Assembly (NCBI GenBank): GCA_021414085.1
Contig: JAIOPC010000010.1
Span: 124,001 to 188,000, forward strand
DNA length: 64,000 nt
Direction of reading: 5' to 3'
DNA from: Actinomycetes bacterium
GTDB taxonomy: Bacteria; Actinomycetota; Acidimicrobiia; Acidimicrobiales; Ilumatobacteraceae
Made by a program: the position numbers and the translations under genes. The notes below the pieces were generated by a model that had not been told where the DNA came from, made no database searches, and was given only the letters and a program-made list of their open reading frames with translations. Below, piece after piece: positions 52,406 to 60,556 of this stretch (its first letter is position 1; each line of letters starts with the position of its first letter).

Positions 52406-53530
52406 TCAGTCTGCCAGCGCACCGAGCGAGACACCGAGACGATGGGCAAGCACGTCGTAGGAGAACTCGCGCACTGCGCGTTCCCGCCCGGCGAGCCCCA
52501 TGGCGTGCGCACCGGCAGGATCGTTGAGTAGTTGCTCAAACGCGGCAGCGACCCGGCGCGGATCATCTGGTTCCCGCACCACGATTCCCGTTCGCCCGTC
52601 TTCGACTGCCTCTGCGGCACCGCCCGAATCGCCAGCGATCTGGGGCACTCCACACGCCGCCGCCTCCAGAAACACAATGCCGAAGCCTTCTTGTTCGAGG
52701 CCACCCCAACGATTGCGACACAGCATCGCGTAAACGTCGGCACAGCCGTACAGCCGCGGCAGGTCGTCGTTGCTGACCCGCCCGAGAAACACAACCGGCG
52801 CGTCGAGCGAGGCCGCCAAAGCGCGCAGTCGTTTCTCGTCGCGACCGCTGCCAGAGATCGCGAGCACGAACTTGGGGCGCGCGGCGCGCAACTGCGCCGC
52901 GGCCCGAATGGCGGTATCGAAGCCCTTTCGTGGCACCAGCCGGCTGACGCTCACCACCACCTCGGCATCATCGGCAAAACCGAATTGCGCGCGAGCAGCC
53001 GACCGTTCGGCTTGCGTGAGCGGTCGAAAACGATCGGTATCGACCCCAGGCGGTACGACGGTGATCGGCAACTCGCGTCCGGCGGCGTGCTCGGCTTCGC
53101 TCGCGGGGTAACCGCCGGCGGCGACGACATGGCGCGCGCGCCGCAACACATACGCGAGGGTTTGTTTGCTCAGCGGAAGGCGCCCTGGCACCGTCACCTC
53201 GGCACCGTGCAGCACGACGTCGTAAGGCAGTTGCAGCGATGGCCCGACCAGACCAAGCGGCAAGGCGGGATCCAACACAATCAGATCCGCGTTGACAGCC
53301 CGCGCCATCGCATCGATACGGCGCACCATCCACGGATGGGGCAGCAACACGGGCTCACGCGTGCGCTCGATGTGAAATGCCTGCGCGGCATCGAATGCAT
53401 CTGCGCCCTCATAGGGACTAGTGAGCACGGCGAACGAGTCGGGTGGAAGCCGCCGCCACCACTCCCACAGCAACGATTGAATGCCGCCAATCTTTGGAGG
53501 GAAGTCGTTGGTCACCAGCAGGTGTTTCAT
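52406..53530 (-). CDS. pimB: GT4 glycosyltransferase, PimB'-like mannosyltransferase
   Basis: A 374-residue GT-B enzyme. LLVTNDFPPKIGGIQSLLWE, VVLHGAEVTVPGRLP, VVPPGVDTDRFRP, VSVSRLVPRKGFDTAI and EQEGFGIVFLEAAACGVP (the EX7E motif) closely follow mycobacterial PimB', which adds the second mannose to phosphatidylinositol mannoside using GDP-mannose. This fits an actinobacterium with mannosylated lipids. The ATG overlaps the queG stop (ATGA). The exact acceptor is inference. Confidence 0.8.
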   Translation of the reverse strand: MKHLLVTNDFPPKIGGIQSLLWEWWRRLPPDSFAVLTSPYEGADAFDAAQAFHIERTREPVLLPHPWMVRRIDAMARAVNADLIVLDPALPLGLVGPSLQLPYDVVLHGAEVTVPGRLPLSKQTLAYVLRRARHVVAAGGYPASEAEHAAGRELPITVVPPGVDTDRFRPLTQAERSAARAQFGFADDAEVVVSVSRLVPRKGFDTAIRAAAQLRAARPKFVLAISGSGRDEKRLRALAASLDAPVVFLGRVSNDDLPRLYGCADVYAMLCRNRWGGLEQEGFGIVFLEAAACGVPQIAGDSGGAAEAVEDGRTGIVVREPDDPRRVAAAFEQLLNDPAGAHAMGLAGRERAVREFSYDVLAHRLGVSLGALAD

Positions 53531-54609
53531 CCCCCGCTCCTTTCCGGCATCGCGTGCAGTCCCAAACGATGCGCCGCCCACTCGGCATGTTCGCGCAGCA
53601 GTGGGTCGTCGTGCACCACGTACTGAGCCACGACATCTTGTACCTCACTGTCGGCCGCATCACCGATATTGCCGAGTACCACCAGTGCGTTACGTCGAAT
53701 CCAGCGCGGATCGCGGTCGGCGAGATACCACGGACTCCACTGTGCGAGCAGTTCTGCATCAGAGCTGCGCAACAAATCGAGTACCGCGATCCAGGCTTTC
53801 CCCGCCGCGGCCGCCGGGGCACGATTGGTCGGCCCGAAGCGAATAGTCGGCGGGCACACCTCCTGGCAGTCGTCGCACCCGTAGATGCGGTCGCCAACCA
53901 GTTCCCTCAGCTCGGGCGCGATCACGCCTGGCTTTTGCAAGACCCACGCCAAGCATCTCGCGGCGTCGACCACCCCGGGCTCGATGATCGCAGCAGTCGG
54001 GCAGACATCGAGGCAGCGGCGACACGCGCCGCAGCCGTCCGCAACGGGTTCTGGTTGCAACGGCAAAGCCGCCGTGGTCACCACGCTGCCGAGCACGAAC
54101 CAACTGCCAGCACCGGGCAGCAACAGGTTGGCGTTTTTGCCGAACCATCCAATTCCCGCGAGGTGTGCGACCTCACGATCGACGAGCGAGTTGTCGTCGA
54201 CGAAGGCCACTGCCCGGTAGCCATCGGCGCGCAATCGACGGGCAACGGTGCGTAACGCGCGGCGCAGCGGCGCGTAATGGTCGACCCATGCATAGCGCGC
54301 AACCCGCGCTTGCGGACCTTGCGGGCGCGGCACGTCGGCGAGCAGGTAAGGACTGGCCGCAACGAACACCGACTGCGCACCGGGGACAGCGCGTTGTGGG
54401 TCGGTGGACCGAGACGGATTCCGGAAGGTGAACTGCATTCCATCGGTGAGGCCGCGGCGCACCCGGTCGTCGATGGCGACCCGCGCCCGGGAGAGCACGG
54501 CGGCCGGGGCTACCCCGGTGTGAGTAACACCGAATGGCTCGGTGAGACGAGCGAGATCGGCCAGATATGCCGCATCGGCGCTGGGCGAAGGTGGATTAGC
54601 GGGCCTCAC
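53527..54609 (-). CDS. queG: Epoxyqueuosine reductase
   Basis: A 360-residue cobalamin- and Fe-S-dependent enzyme that completes queuosine in tRNA. Two 4Fe-4S motifs are clear: CGACRRCLDVCPTAAI and CDDCQEVCPPTI. VDDNSLVDREVAHLAGIGWF, GKNANLLLPGAGSWFVLG and the C-terminal HEAT-like stretch are QueG hallmarks. The GTG at 54609 overlaps the upstream small Cys-rich gene by 14 bases. No other queuosine gene is in the window. Confidence 0.9.
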   Translation of the reverse strand: MRPANPPSPSADAAYLADLARLTEPFGVTHTGVAPAAVLSRARVAIDDRVRRGLTDGMQFTFRNPSRSTDPQRAVPGAQSVFVAASPYLLADVPRPQGPQARVARYAWVDHYAPLRRALRTVARRLRADGYRAVAFVDDNSLVDREVAHLAGIGWFGKNANLLLPGAGSWFVLGSVVTTAALPLQPEPVADGCGACRRCLDVCPTAAIIEPGVVDAARCLAWVLQKPGVIAPELRELVGDRIYGCDDCQEVCPPTIRFGPTNRAPAAAAGKAWIAVLDLLRSSDAELLAQWSPWYLADRDPRWIRRNALVVLGNIGDAADSEVQDVVAQYVVHDDPLLREHAEWAAHRLGLHAMPERSGG

Positions 54610-54790
54610 GATGTCGCAGCGTAGGCACCAGCCCAGCCGCTGCAAGCAGTTCCACCGCACGAAGTTCGGCCGCATCGAAGCTCATCCGCTCGCGCAACGC
54701 CGGTGAAAGCAAGTGAGTAACGACGCAGTCGGCACACGTCGCGGTTCCGCACATCGCGCACGAGTCGCAGGAGATGACAATCGATGACAT
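54596..54790 (-). CDS. Small Cys-rich actinobacterial protein of unknown function
   Basis: A 64-residue protein. The N-terminus carries five cysteines in CDSCAMCGTATCADC (C-x2-C-x2-C-x4-C-x2-C), suitable for zinc or Fe-S, followed by VVTHLLSPAL and AELRAVELLAAAGLVPTLR. I recall this layout from short unannotated actinobacterial proteins but cannot name one. Its last 14 bases overlap queG, so it is coupled to it. An earlier GTG (54817) adds nine residues and is possible. Confidence 0.6.
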   Translation of the reverse strand: MSSIVISCDSCAMCGTATCADCVVTHLLSPALRERMSFDAAELRAVELLAAAGLVPTLRHREAR

Positions 54791-54847
54791 GCCGCCATCG
54801 TCGCACCGGGGTGTCACAGAGTTATCTAGCCACTAGCTATCTAGCCA

Positions 54848-55933
54848 TCAACGGCGGGCGAGGGCCAGGAACGTGTCGCTGGATACAACGTTGGCGCCGG
54901 CAGCGCGCACGTCTTTCACAACCGCTTGATCGTTGGTGACGACCACCACCGGACGAGCGAGGTCGATCGCCGCAACCTCGGCGCGTAACACATCGTCGGC
55001 GATCACGCCCTCGGGCGAGTACGACACGCGGATCAGGCGCCGCTTGGCGGAGACGGCACCGACAACCGATGTGCCGTCGAACACCACATGTATCGCAGTG
55101 CCCCATCGGCGGGCGATGTTCTCCGCCGCGTCGATGCACTTTGTGCGCTGCTGCTCCAGCGACAACGTCTTCCATCCCAGCTTGGCGACGTTGTAGCCAT
55201 CGACGAGCACTGTCACGCCTGGGAAGCGCAGCATGTGTTCGCCGACGGCCTCGCTGTTACCGGGTAATCCACCGGGAACCGCGATCGGCTTGCGATGGTG
55301 GCGCGTGCGCGCCGAAGGCGTCGGTTCCGCTGTTGCTGACTTGCGCGCCTTACTCGCCGGCTCGTGTGCGGCCATTGCTGCTGCGTTGAGCGCTTTCGTC
55401 AGCTTTTCGATCGAGCGTTCCAGCTGTCGGATGTGGGCACGTGCTGCCCCCAACTCAGATTTCAACTGGCGGGCATCGGCGACGACGGTTGCGCGTCCGG
55501 CTCGTTCCGCTTCGAGTTGGTCGGCGAGCGCAGCCGATTCAACTCGAGAGCGGGCGGCAACGGCTTCGGCGGCCTTCCGCCGCTTCTGTTCGCGGCGTAG
55601 TTCCCCGGCCTCATCAGCAGCGGCGACGCGGTTCTTCGCGGCCGCCACCGCCGCGGCGTGCCAACCGTCGGGGCGGGTGAGCCACAGCATCCCAACGTCG
55701 TCGACCAACTCCGGCGTGGCGACAACGCTCAACCGATGCAAGAACATCGCATCGCCTTCGACCGCCGCCCGCAAGGTCGTGAGGGCCGCCGACGGCAACT
55801 TCTGGAAGCGAAGGTACGGCTTGAAGCCAGACGGTACCGGCATTGGGGGACGCAACTTCACGCCGACCGCAGCAATCGCGACGGCGAATTCCAGCGCCGA
55901 ACGCAACGATTCGTCGGTGAGGTCGGCGGCCAT
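54848..55933 (-). CDS. NYN/PIN-like (YacP-type) RNA-binding protein with coiled coil
   Basis: A 361-residue protein. The first ~90 residues are an uncharacterised alpha-rich region, followed by a long coiled coil (about 105-190) and a basic linker. The C-terminal NYN domain (about 240-361) has the acidic site pattern VTVLVDGYNVAKLGWKTL, VVFDGTSVVGAV, ADDVLRAEVAAI and VVVTNDQAVVKDVRAAGANV. NYN/YacP domains are predicted ribonucleases. A TAGATT hexamer lies 6 bases before the ATG. It is divergent from the DEDDh-GIY-YIG nuclease across 88 bases containing a LexA-type box. Confidence 0.83.
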   Translation of the reverse strand: MAADLTDESLRSALEFAVAIAAVGVKLRPPMPVPSGFKPYLRFQKLPSAALTTLRAAVEGDAMFLHRLSVVATPELVDDVGMLWLTRPDGWHAAAVAAAKNRVAAADEAGELRREQKRRKAAEAVAARSRVESAALADQLEAERAGRATVVADARQLKSELGAARAHIRQLERSIEKLTKALNAAAMAAHEPASKARKSATAEPTPSARTRHHRKPIAVPGGLPGNSEAVGEHMLRFPGVTVLVDGYNVAKLGWKTLSLEQQRTKCIDAAENIARRWGTAIHVVFDGTSVVGAVSAKRRLIRVSYSPEGVIADDVLRAEVAAIDLARPVVVVTNDQAVVKDVRAAGANVVSSDTFLALARR

Positions 55934-55939
55934 CAGTCA

Positions 55940-55945
55940 AATCTA
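55940..55945 (-). promoter_or_regulatory. -10 element of a leaderless promoter for the NYN gene
   Basis: TAGATT on the minus strand, 6 bases before the ATG at 55933. Confidence 0.45.
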
Positions 55946-55984
55946 CCGAGCAAGCCCACGGGGACTCCGGTCGAACGCCTGTTC

Positions 55985-56013
55985 TTGACACGAACAACCG
56001 TTCGTGCTCAAAT
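55985..56013 (+). promoter_or_regulatory. Promoter with LexA-type SOS box in the spacer
   Basis: TTGACA (55985-55990) and TCAAAT (56008-56013) are 17 bases apart. The palindrome CGAACaaccGTTCG (55991-56004) fills most of the spacer and matches the actinobacterial LexA core. Predicted transcription starts about 56020, two bases before the GTG at 56022, so the message would be leaderless and DNA-damage inducible. Confidence 0.65.
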
Positions 56014-56021
56014 GGCGCGCT

Positions 56022-57668
56022 GTGCAGCGTTCCTTCGACGATCTGGGAACGCCACTTGCCGACGTCACGTTCTGCGTGCTCGACATCGAGACCACCGGAA
56101 CCGACCGCGGTGGCGACCTGATCACCGAGATCGGCGTCGTCAAAGTGCGCCGTGGCGAGTGCCTGGGCACCATGGCCACCCTGGTCAACCCGGGCAAAGC
56201 GATCGCTCCCAGCGTCGTGGTGATGACTGGCATCACCCAGTCGATGGTCGCCAGCGCGCCGCGCATCGAAAGCGTCCTCCCGGCGTTACAGGAATTCGTC
56301 GGCGACGCAGTCATCGTCGGCCACAACGTTGGCTTCGACATGGGCTTCATCAATGCCGCCCTCGTGCGCAGCGACCGGGCGTCCTTCCGCAACACCGTGA
56401 TCGACACGCTGCCCCTGGCGCGTCGGCTGGTCCGCGACGAAGTCCCCGACTGTCGCCTCGGCACACTCGCCAGTCGTTTTCGTCTCGACCACAAACCAAC
56501 ACACCGGGCGCTCGACGACGCGCTCGCCACCACCGATCTGCTGCACCTGTTACTCGAACGAGCGGCCGGGCTGGGAGTGCTGGGGCTCGACGACCTTGTG
56601 CTGTTGCCCAAGATGGGCGGCCATCCACAAGCGGGCAAGTTGAAGCTCACGCATCACCTGCCGCGGTCACCGGGTGTGTATCGCTTTCTCGGTGCCTACG
56701 ACGAGGTCTTGTACGTCGGCAAGGCCACCAACCTGCGCCAACGCGTGCGCAGCTACTTCAGCAGCGACGACCGGCGCAAGATCGGGCCGCTACTGCGTGA
56801 AACGCAACGACTCGCACACACCGCAACCAGTGATCCAATCAGCGCCGAGATCCTCGAACTGCGGTACCTGCACCGGCTGAACCCGCGTTACAACCGCGTT
56901 GGCACGACGTGGAACAAGTACTGCTACGTACGCATCACTACCGACGAGCCGTGGCCGCGGTTGGTGATCACCACCGAACCCGCATCGTCGGGGCTTCACA
57001 TCGGGCCGCTCTCTTCGCGCTCGATGGCCACTGCGGTGATCGAGGCCGTGCAGTCGGCGCTCCCAATTCGGCGCTGCGGCGCCAAGCTTGGCCGCAACTT
57101 CAAACCTGCGGCTGGCGCGGTGCCATGCACGGGTGCGCGACTCGGTGTCGCGCTGTGCCCGTGCAGCGGCACCGCCGACGAGGCAACCTATTGGCGCGTC
57201 GTCGCTCAGGTCATCGCCGCGTGCACAACCTCCCCGCAACTCGTGCTCGACCCGTTGTGGACCAAGGTCGCCGAACTAGCGGCCGCTCGCCGCTACGAAG
57301 AGGCGGCCTCTATGCGCGACCGCGCTACCGCGTTTGCGTCAGCGATCACACGCCAGCGGCTGTTCGACCAACTGCGTTCCGCGGGCGAGGTCGAGGTACT
57401 GATCCACGACACGGTGCTGCACATTCGCGACGGCGTACTGCTCACCGCGCAGCAACAGGGTCAATTGCCCACCGGACTCGAGCTCTCTCCGCCGCCCGTG
57501 CCAGCGTTCCCGACGACTCTTCCCCGACAGGCCGCCGACGAGGTGCTGTGCCTAGCGCGCGCGATCGAGCGCGCCAGCTTTCACGCGCGGCTACAGAGCT
57601 GCACCGGGGAGTGGACGTGGCCAACCACACCCGTGCGCGAGGTCAGTCGTCTCGACGTTGCAGCATGA
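56022..57668 (+). CDS. DEDDh exonuclease fused to GIY-YIG endonuclease (UvrC/Cho-like)
   Basis: A 548-residue two-domain nuclease. Residues about 10-180 are a DnaQ-type 3'-5' exonuclease with FCVLDIETTG (DxE), GHNVGFDMGF and HRALDDALATT (the late H and D). Residues about 210-290 are a GIY-YIG nuclease (PGVYRFLGAYDEVLYVGKA and LRQRVRSYF) with the catalytic Glu region AEILELRYLHRLNPRYN. The C-terminus resembles the Cys-rich UvrC-like part (PCTGARLGVALCPCSG). Similar fusions occur in actinobacteria (Rv2191 type). The LexA box suggests a role in repair. The GTG at 56022 is chosen over 56004, which lies inside the promoter. Confidence 0.88.
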   Translation: MQRSFDDLGTPLADVTFCVLDIETTGTDRGGDLITEIGVVKVRRGECLGTMATLVNPGKAIAPSVVVMTGITQSMVASAPRIESVLPALQEFVGDAVIVGHNVGFDMGFINAALVRSDRASFRNTVIDTLPLARRLVRDEVPDCRLGTLASRFRLDHKPTHRALDDALATTDLLHLLLERAAGLGVLGLDDLVLLPKMGGHPQAGKLKLTHHLPRSPGVYRFLGAYDEVLYVGKATNLRQRVRSYFSSDDRRKIGPLLRETQRLAHTATSDPISAEILELRYLHRLNPRYNRVGTTWNKYCYVRITTDEPWPRLVITTEPASSGLHIGPLSSRSMATAVIEAVQSALPIRRCGAKLGRNFKPAAGAVPCTGARLGVALCPCSGTADEATYWRVVAQVIAACTTSPQLVLDPLWTKVAELAAARRYEEAASMRDRATAFASAITRQRLFDQLRSAGEVEVLIHDTVLHIRDGVLLTAQQQGQLPTGLELSPPPVPAFPTTLPRQAADEVLCLARAIERASFHARLQSCTGEWTWPTTPVREVSRLDVAA

Positions 57669-58485
57669 GCGCACCCCTGCGATCGATGCGCAGCAGCTTG
57701 CTATGGCCCTCGCTGGGCAACGCGGCTGCGATCGCATCAGCCTCGTCGACCGCACACATCACAGCAACCGATGGCCCCGAGCCGCTCAACCAAGCCGCCC
57801 ACGCACCAGCATCCAGTGCGGCCAGCAACGCCGCTCGCGACGGCTCTGCATGCGCGAGACGCAAGTCTTGATGAATGCGATCTTCGGTCGCCGCTCGTAG
57901 CGCGCCGATGTCGCCCGCGGCAAGTGCCGCTACGAGCAGCGCCGTGCGACCGATGTTGTGCACCGCATCGGCGAACGGCACGGATGCTGGAAGCCCGCGA
58001 CGCGAGTCGTCGGTCGAGGTGGCAGATGATGGCACCCACAGCACCATCGCCGGCTCCAGCGCGAGAGGTACGCGTACGGCGTGCCCAGCCGCGGTGGCGA
58101 CGACGCCCCCGTACAGCGATGCGGCCACGTTGTCGGCGTGACCTTCCAACTCCGTTGCCAGGTGCAGCAGCTCCGGCAACGCCTGCTCGAGACGGTCGGG
58201 ATCAGTTCCGTAGCGTTGTGCGTGAGCGGCCACCACACCACCGACGCGAGCAGCACCACTGAAACCCATTCCGCGACCAATAGGGATCGACGACCGTAAC
58301 CACACTGGCCCTTCGCCGCCAGCGCGCCGAAATGCAACCGTTGCAGGATGGTGATCATCGAGGAGTTGGGCATCGACCTCTAGCAACGGCTCGAAGATGA
58401 CATCGGCGTAAACCGATAACGCCATGCCGAGCGCATCGAAGCCCGGTCCTAGATTCGCCGACGAAGCCGGAACGCGCACGATCAT
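57643..58485 (-). CDS. thrB: Homoserine kinase
   Basis: A 280-residue GHMP kinase. MIVRVPASSANLGPGFDALG is the first GHMP motif and homoserine kinase signature. The central phosphate loop reads PIGRGMGFSGAARVGG, where the family usually has GLGSSAAA, so the loop is divergent. AAWLSGSGPSVAVMC is the third motif. It makes O-phosphohomoserine for threonine. The ATG overlaps the trpD stop (TAATG). Its 3' end overlaps the convergent nuclease gene by 26 bases. Neither thrC nor hom is in the window. Confidence 0.87.
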   Translation of the reverse strand: MIVRVPASSANLGPGFDALGMALSVYADVIFEPLLEVDAQLLDDHHPATVAFRRAGGEGPVWLRSSIPIGRGMGFSGAARVGGVVAAHAQRYGTDPDRLEQALPELLHLATELEGHADNVAASLYGGVVATAAGHAVRVPLALEPAMVLWVPSSATSTDDSRRGLPASVPFADAVHNIGRTALLVAALAAGDIGALRAATEDRIHQDLRLAHAEPSRAALLAALDAGAWAAWLSGSGPSVAVMCAVDEADAIAAALPSEGHSKLLRIDRRGALMLQRRDD

Positions 58486-59546
58486 TAGTGGCCGAACTCC
58501 TCGACCGCTGATTGCGAGACCTCGACCATCTTGGCGAGCGTCGACTGTGCGCTTCCTGAGTCGATCGATTCCGTTGCCACGACCAGGCCAGCCTCCAGCG
58601 AGGGGACCGAGCCAGCCACCACCAAGGCCGCTGCCGCATTGAGCAACACAATGTTGCGGGGCGCACCGTGCTCGCCGGCCAGCACACGCCGCACGACGTC
58701 GGCATTGACATCGGGGGTACCGCCGACCAACTCATCAAGAATCGCGGGCGCCAAGCCGAGCGACACCGGGTCGACAGAGAAGCTGCGCACCGCGTCGCCG
58801 TCGAGCGCGAGCACGCTCGACGAGCCCGTAGTAGTGAGCTCGTCGAGACCATTGCCATGCACGACCCACGCACGCACCGAACCGTGCAGGCGCAACGAAG
58901 CGAGCATGCGTTCTGCAACAGCAGGATTGGCGACGCCGATGAGGTGCCGCTGCACACGGCCCGGGTTGGCCATCGGGCCGAGCAGGTTGAACACAGTCGG
59001 AATGCCGATCTCTCGCCGACTCGGCGCCGCGAACCTAAACGCTGGGTGATACCGCGGGGCGAGACAGAAACCGATGCCAGCTTGTTCGACGCAGCGTGCG
59101 ACACCTTCCGGCGCGAGTTCGACGGCAACGCCCAACGCCTCCAACACGTCGGCTGTGCCGCATTGCGAACTCGCCGCCCGCGCACCGTGTTTGCACACCG
59201 GAACGCCGGCACCGGCCGCGACGATCGCCGCCATCGTGCTGACATTGATGCTGTGGCTGCGGTCGCCGCCAGTCCCGACGACATCGATCGCTCTGGAGCG
59301 AACCTCGTCGGACAAGGGAACGATGGTCGCGGCCTCGAGCACAGCATCCAGCAGACCGGAAATCTCTTCCGGTGACTCGCCCTTGCAGCGCAGCGCAACC
59401 ACGAAGCCGATCAGTTGTGCCGCGGTTGCGTCACCACTCAGGATTGTCGCCATCGCCGCCCGCGCATGGGCCGCGGGCAGGTCGCGCTTTTCAACAAGCT
59501 CCGTTAACAGCGCGGGCCAACCGCCAAACTCGTCGATCCGACTCAT
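58485..59546 (-). CDS. trpD: Anthranilate phosphoribosyltransferase
   Basis: A 353-residue enzyme that joins anthranilate to PRPP in tryptophan synthesis. VVGTGGDRSHSINVSTMAA is the PRPP loop. VCKHGARAASSQCGTADVLE, FNLLGPMANPGRVQRHLIGV and the GLDELTTTG region are typical TrpD motifs. It is the first gene of a short trpD-thrB operon; other trp genes are not in the window. A TAGCCT hexamer lies 7 bases before the ATG, predicting a leaderless start. Confidence 0.95.
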   Translation of the reverse strand: MSRIDEFGGWPALLTELVEKRDLPAAHARAAMATILSGDATAAQLIGFVVALRCKGESPEEISGLLDAVLEAATIVPLSDEVRSRAIDVVGTGGDRSHSINVSTMAAIVAAGAGVPVCKHGARAASSQCGTADVLEALGVAVELAPEGVARCVEQAGIGFCLAPRYHPAFRFAAPSRREIGIPTVFNLLGPMANPGRVQRHLIGVANPAVAERMLASLRLHGSVRAWVVHGNGLDELTTTGSSSVLALDGDAVRSFSVDPVSLGLAPAILDELVGGTPDVNADVVRRVLAGEHGAPRNIVLLNAAAALVVAGSVPSLEAGLVVATESIDSGSAQSTLAKMVEVSQSAVEEFGH

Positions 59547-59553
59547 GCCGTGC

Positions 59554-59559
59554 AGGCTA
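59554..59559 (-). promoter_or_regulatory. -10 element of a leaderless promoter for trpD
   Basis: TAGCCT on the minus strand, 7 bases before the ATG at 59546. Confidence 0.45.
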
Positions 59560-59600
59560 GAAGGTCGTCCACCCCAGAGGTGAGGTGAGAGACCTATTGA

Positions 59601-59840
59601 CTAAGCGGTGCGACGTCGTTGGCGGATCAACCGCCGCCTCTCGCGCTCGGTAGCCCCACCCCAAACTCCTGCCTTTTCACGCACCTGCAGCGCATATTCC
59701 AGACACGCGACGCGTACTCCACAGTCGGCGCATACATGCTTTGCCTCTTGTGCTTCGTCGTCGTCGTCGGGATAAAACACGCTTGGGTCGAGCCCCCGGC
59801 ACGCCCCAAGCTGACGCCATACGATCTCTTTGACAGACAC
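59601..59840 (-). CDS. WhiB-family Fe-S transcription factor
   Basis: A 79-residue actinobacteria-specific protein. The four cluster cysteines are present (CRGLD, then CADCGVRVACLEYAL), the GVWGG turn is intact, and the C-terminal basic segment TERERRRLIRQRRR binds DNA. It has the short layout of the WhiB1/WhiB2 group, but subfamily is uncertain. GGGGGA lies about 8 bases before the GTG start. It belongs to no obvious operon. Confidence 0.92.
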   Translation of the reverse strand: MSVKEIVWRQLGACRGLDPSVFYPDDDDEAQEAKHVCADCGVRVACLEYALQVREKAGVWGGATERERRRLIRQRRRTA

Positions 59841-59953
59841 GAACCTGTCCCCCGTTGGTCAGTGGCCGCGGAACCCCCTCCCACAGCCGACCTGAATCTA
59901 GGTTCGCCCCCGTTGGCAATGCCAGCCCAGATTGTGCGATTTCTGCGCGCTTT

Positions 59954-60556
59954 TCAGGTATTCAGGTCGCGGAGCAGCTCAGCGACCGTCTCCGCGGACA
60001 GCAGCATTGACTCGCGGTACGCGGGGTGATCAATCTCCAGCTGCACCCCGTCGGCAAACGCGACGACTTGCGCAGGGGTGAATTGGAACGTCAGGTAGTG
60101 CACGGCGGCGGTGATGTGATCCCGGGTCAGCTGTTCGGCGTGTTCGGCACGAACAATCCCCCGTACCGTTTCACCGCCGGGTAGTCGGAACAGCACCGAG
60201 TTCTCGATGCCCACCAGCTTGGGCAACCACTCACGCAACTGCTCGTCGGAGGTGAGCTCGATGAACAAGGTTGCGCAGAGCTGACCCGCTTCAGGGATCA
60301 GTGGGTTGTACACATCAAGCTCTTGCTGGATTCCTTCGTCAGTGAAGATGCGCTCGACCCGCGCCATCTCCTGAATCTGATAGCGCATCGTCTCGCGACT
60401 CTCAAACATCACCGAGACGACGGTGCCAACGGCGACTCGTCGGACGCGTTTCAGCTCAATGACCTGTGCGCGCAGCGTTGCGCGCTCACGCTCGTAGGCC
60501 CGAGCATCGGCGATATCAGCGATCGTCAGCTTGCGTACCGAGTTGGTAGTCGTCAT
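59954..60556 (-). CDS. DUF3501 protein
   Basis: A 200-residue protein of the DUF3501 family (KLTIADIADARAYERERATL, then RYQIQEMARVERI and AEHAEQLTRDHITAAVHYLT). The role is unknown, but in many bacteria the gene follows rubrerythrin and a GlpC-like Fe-S protein, as here. The ATG overlaps the Fe-S gene's stop (ATGA). A partner role in peroxide or oxygen defence is inferred from context. Confidence 0.87.
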   Translation of the reverse strand: MTTTNSVRKLTIADIADARAYERERATLRAQVIELKRVRRVAVGTVVSVMFESRETMRYQIQEMARVERIFTDEGIQQELDVYNPLIPEAGQLCATLFIELTSDEQLREWLPKLVGIENSVLFRLPGGETVRGIVRAEHAEQLTRDHITAAVHYLTFQFTPAQVVAFADGVQLEIDHPAYRESMLLSAETVAELLRDLNT

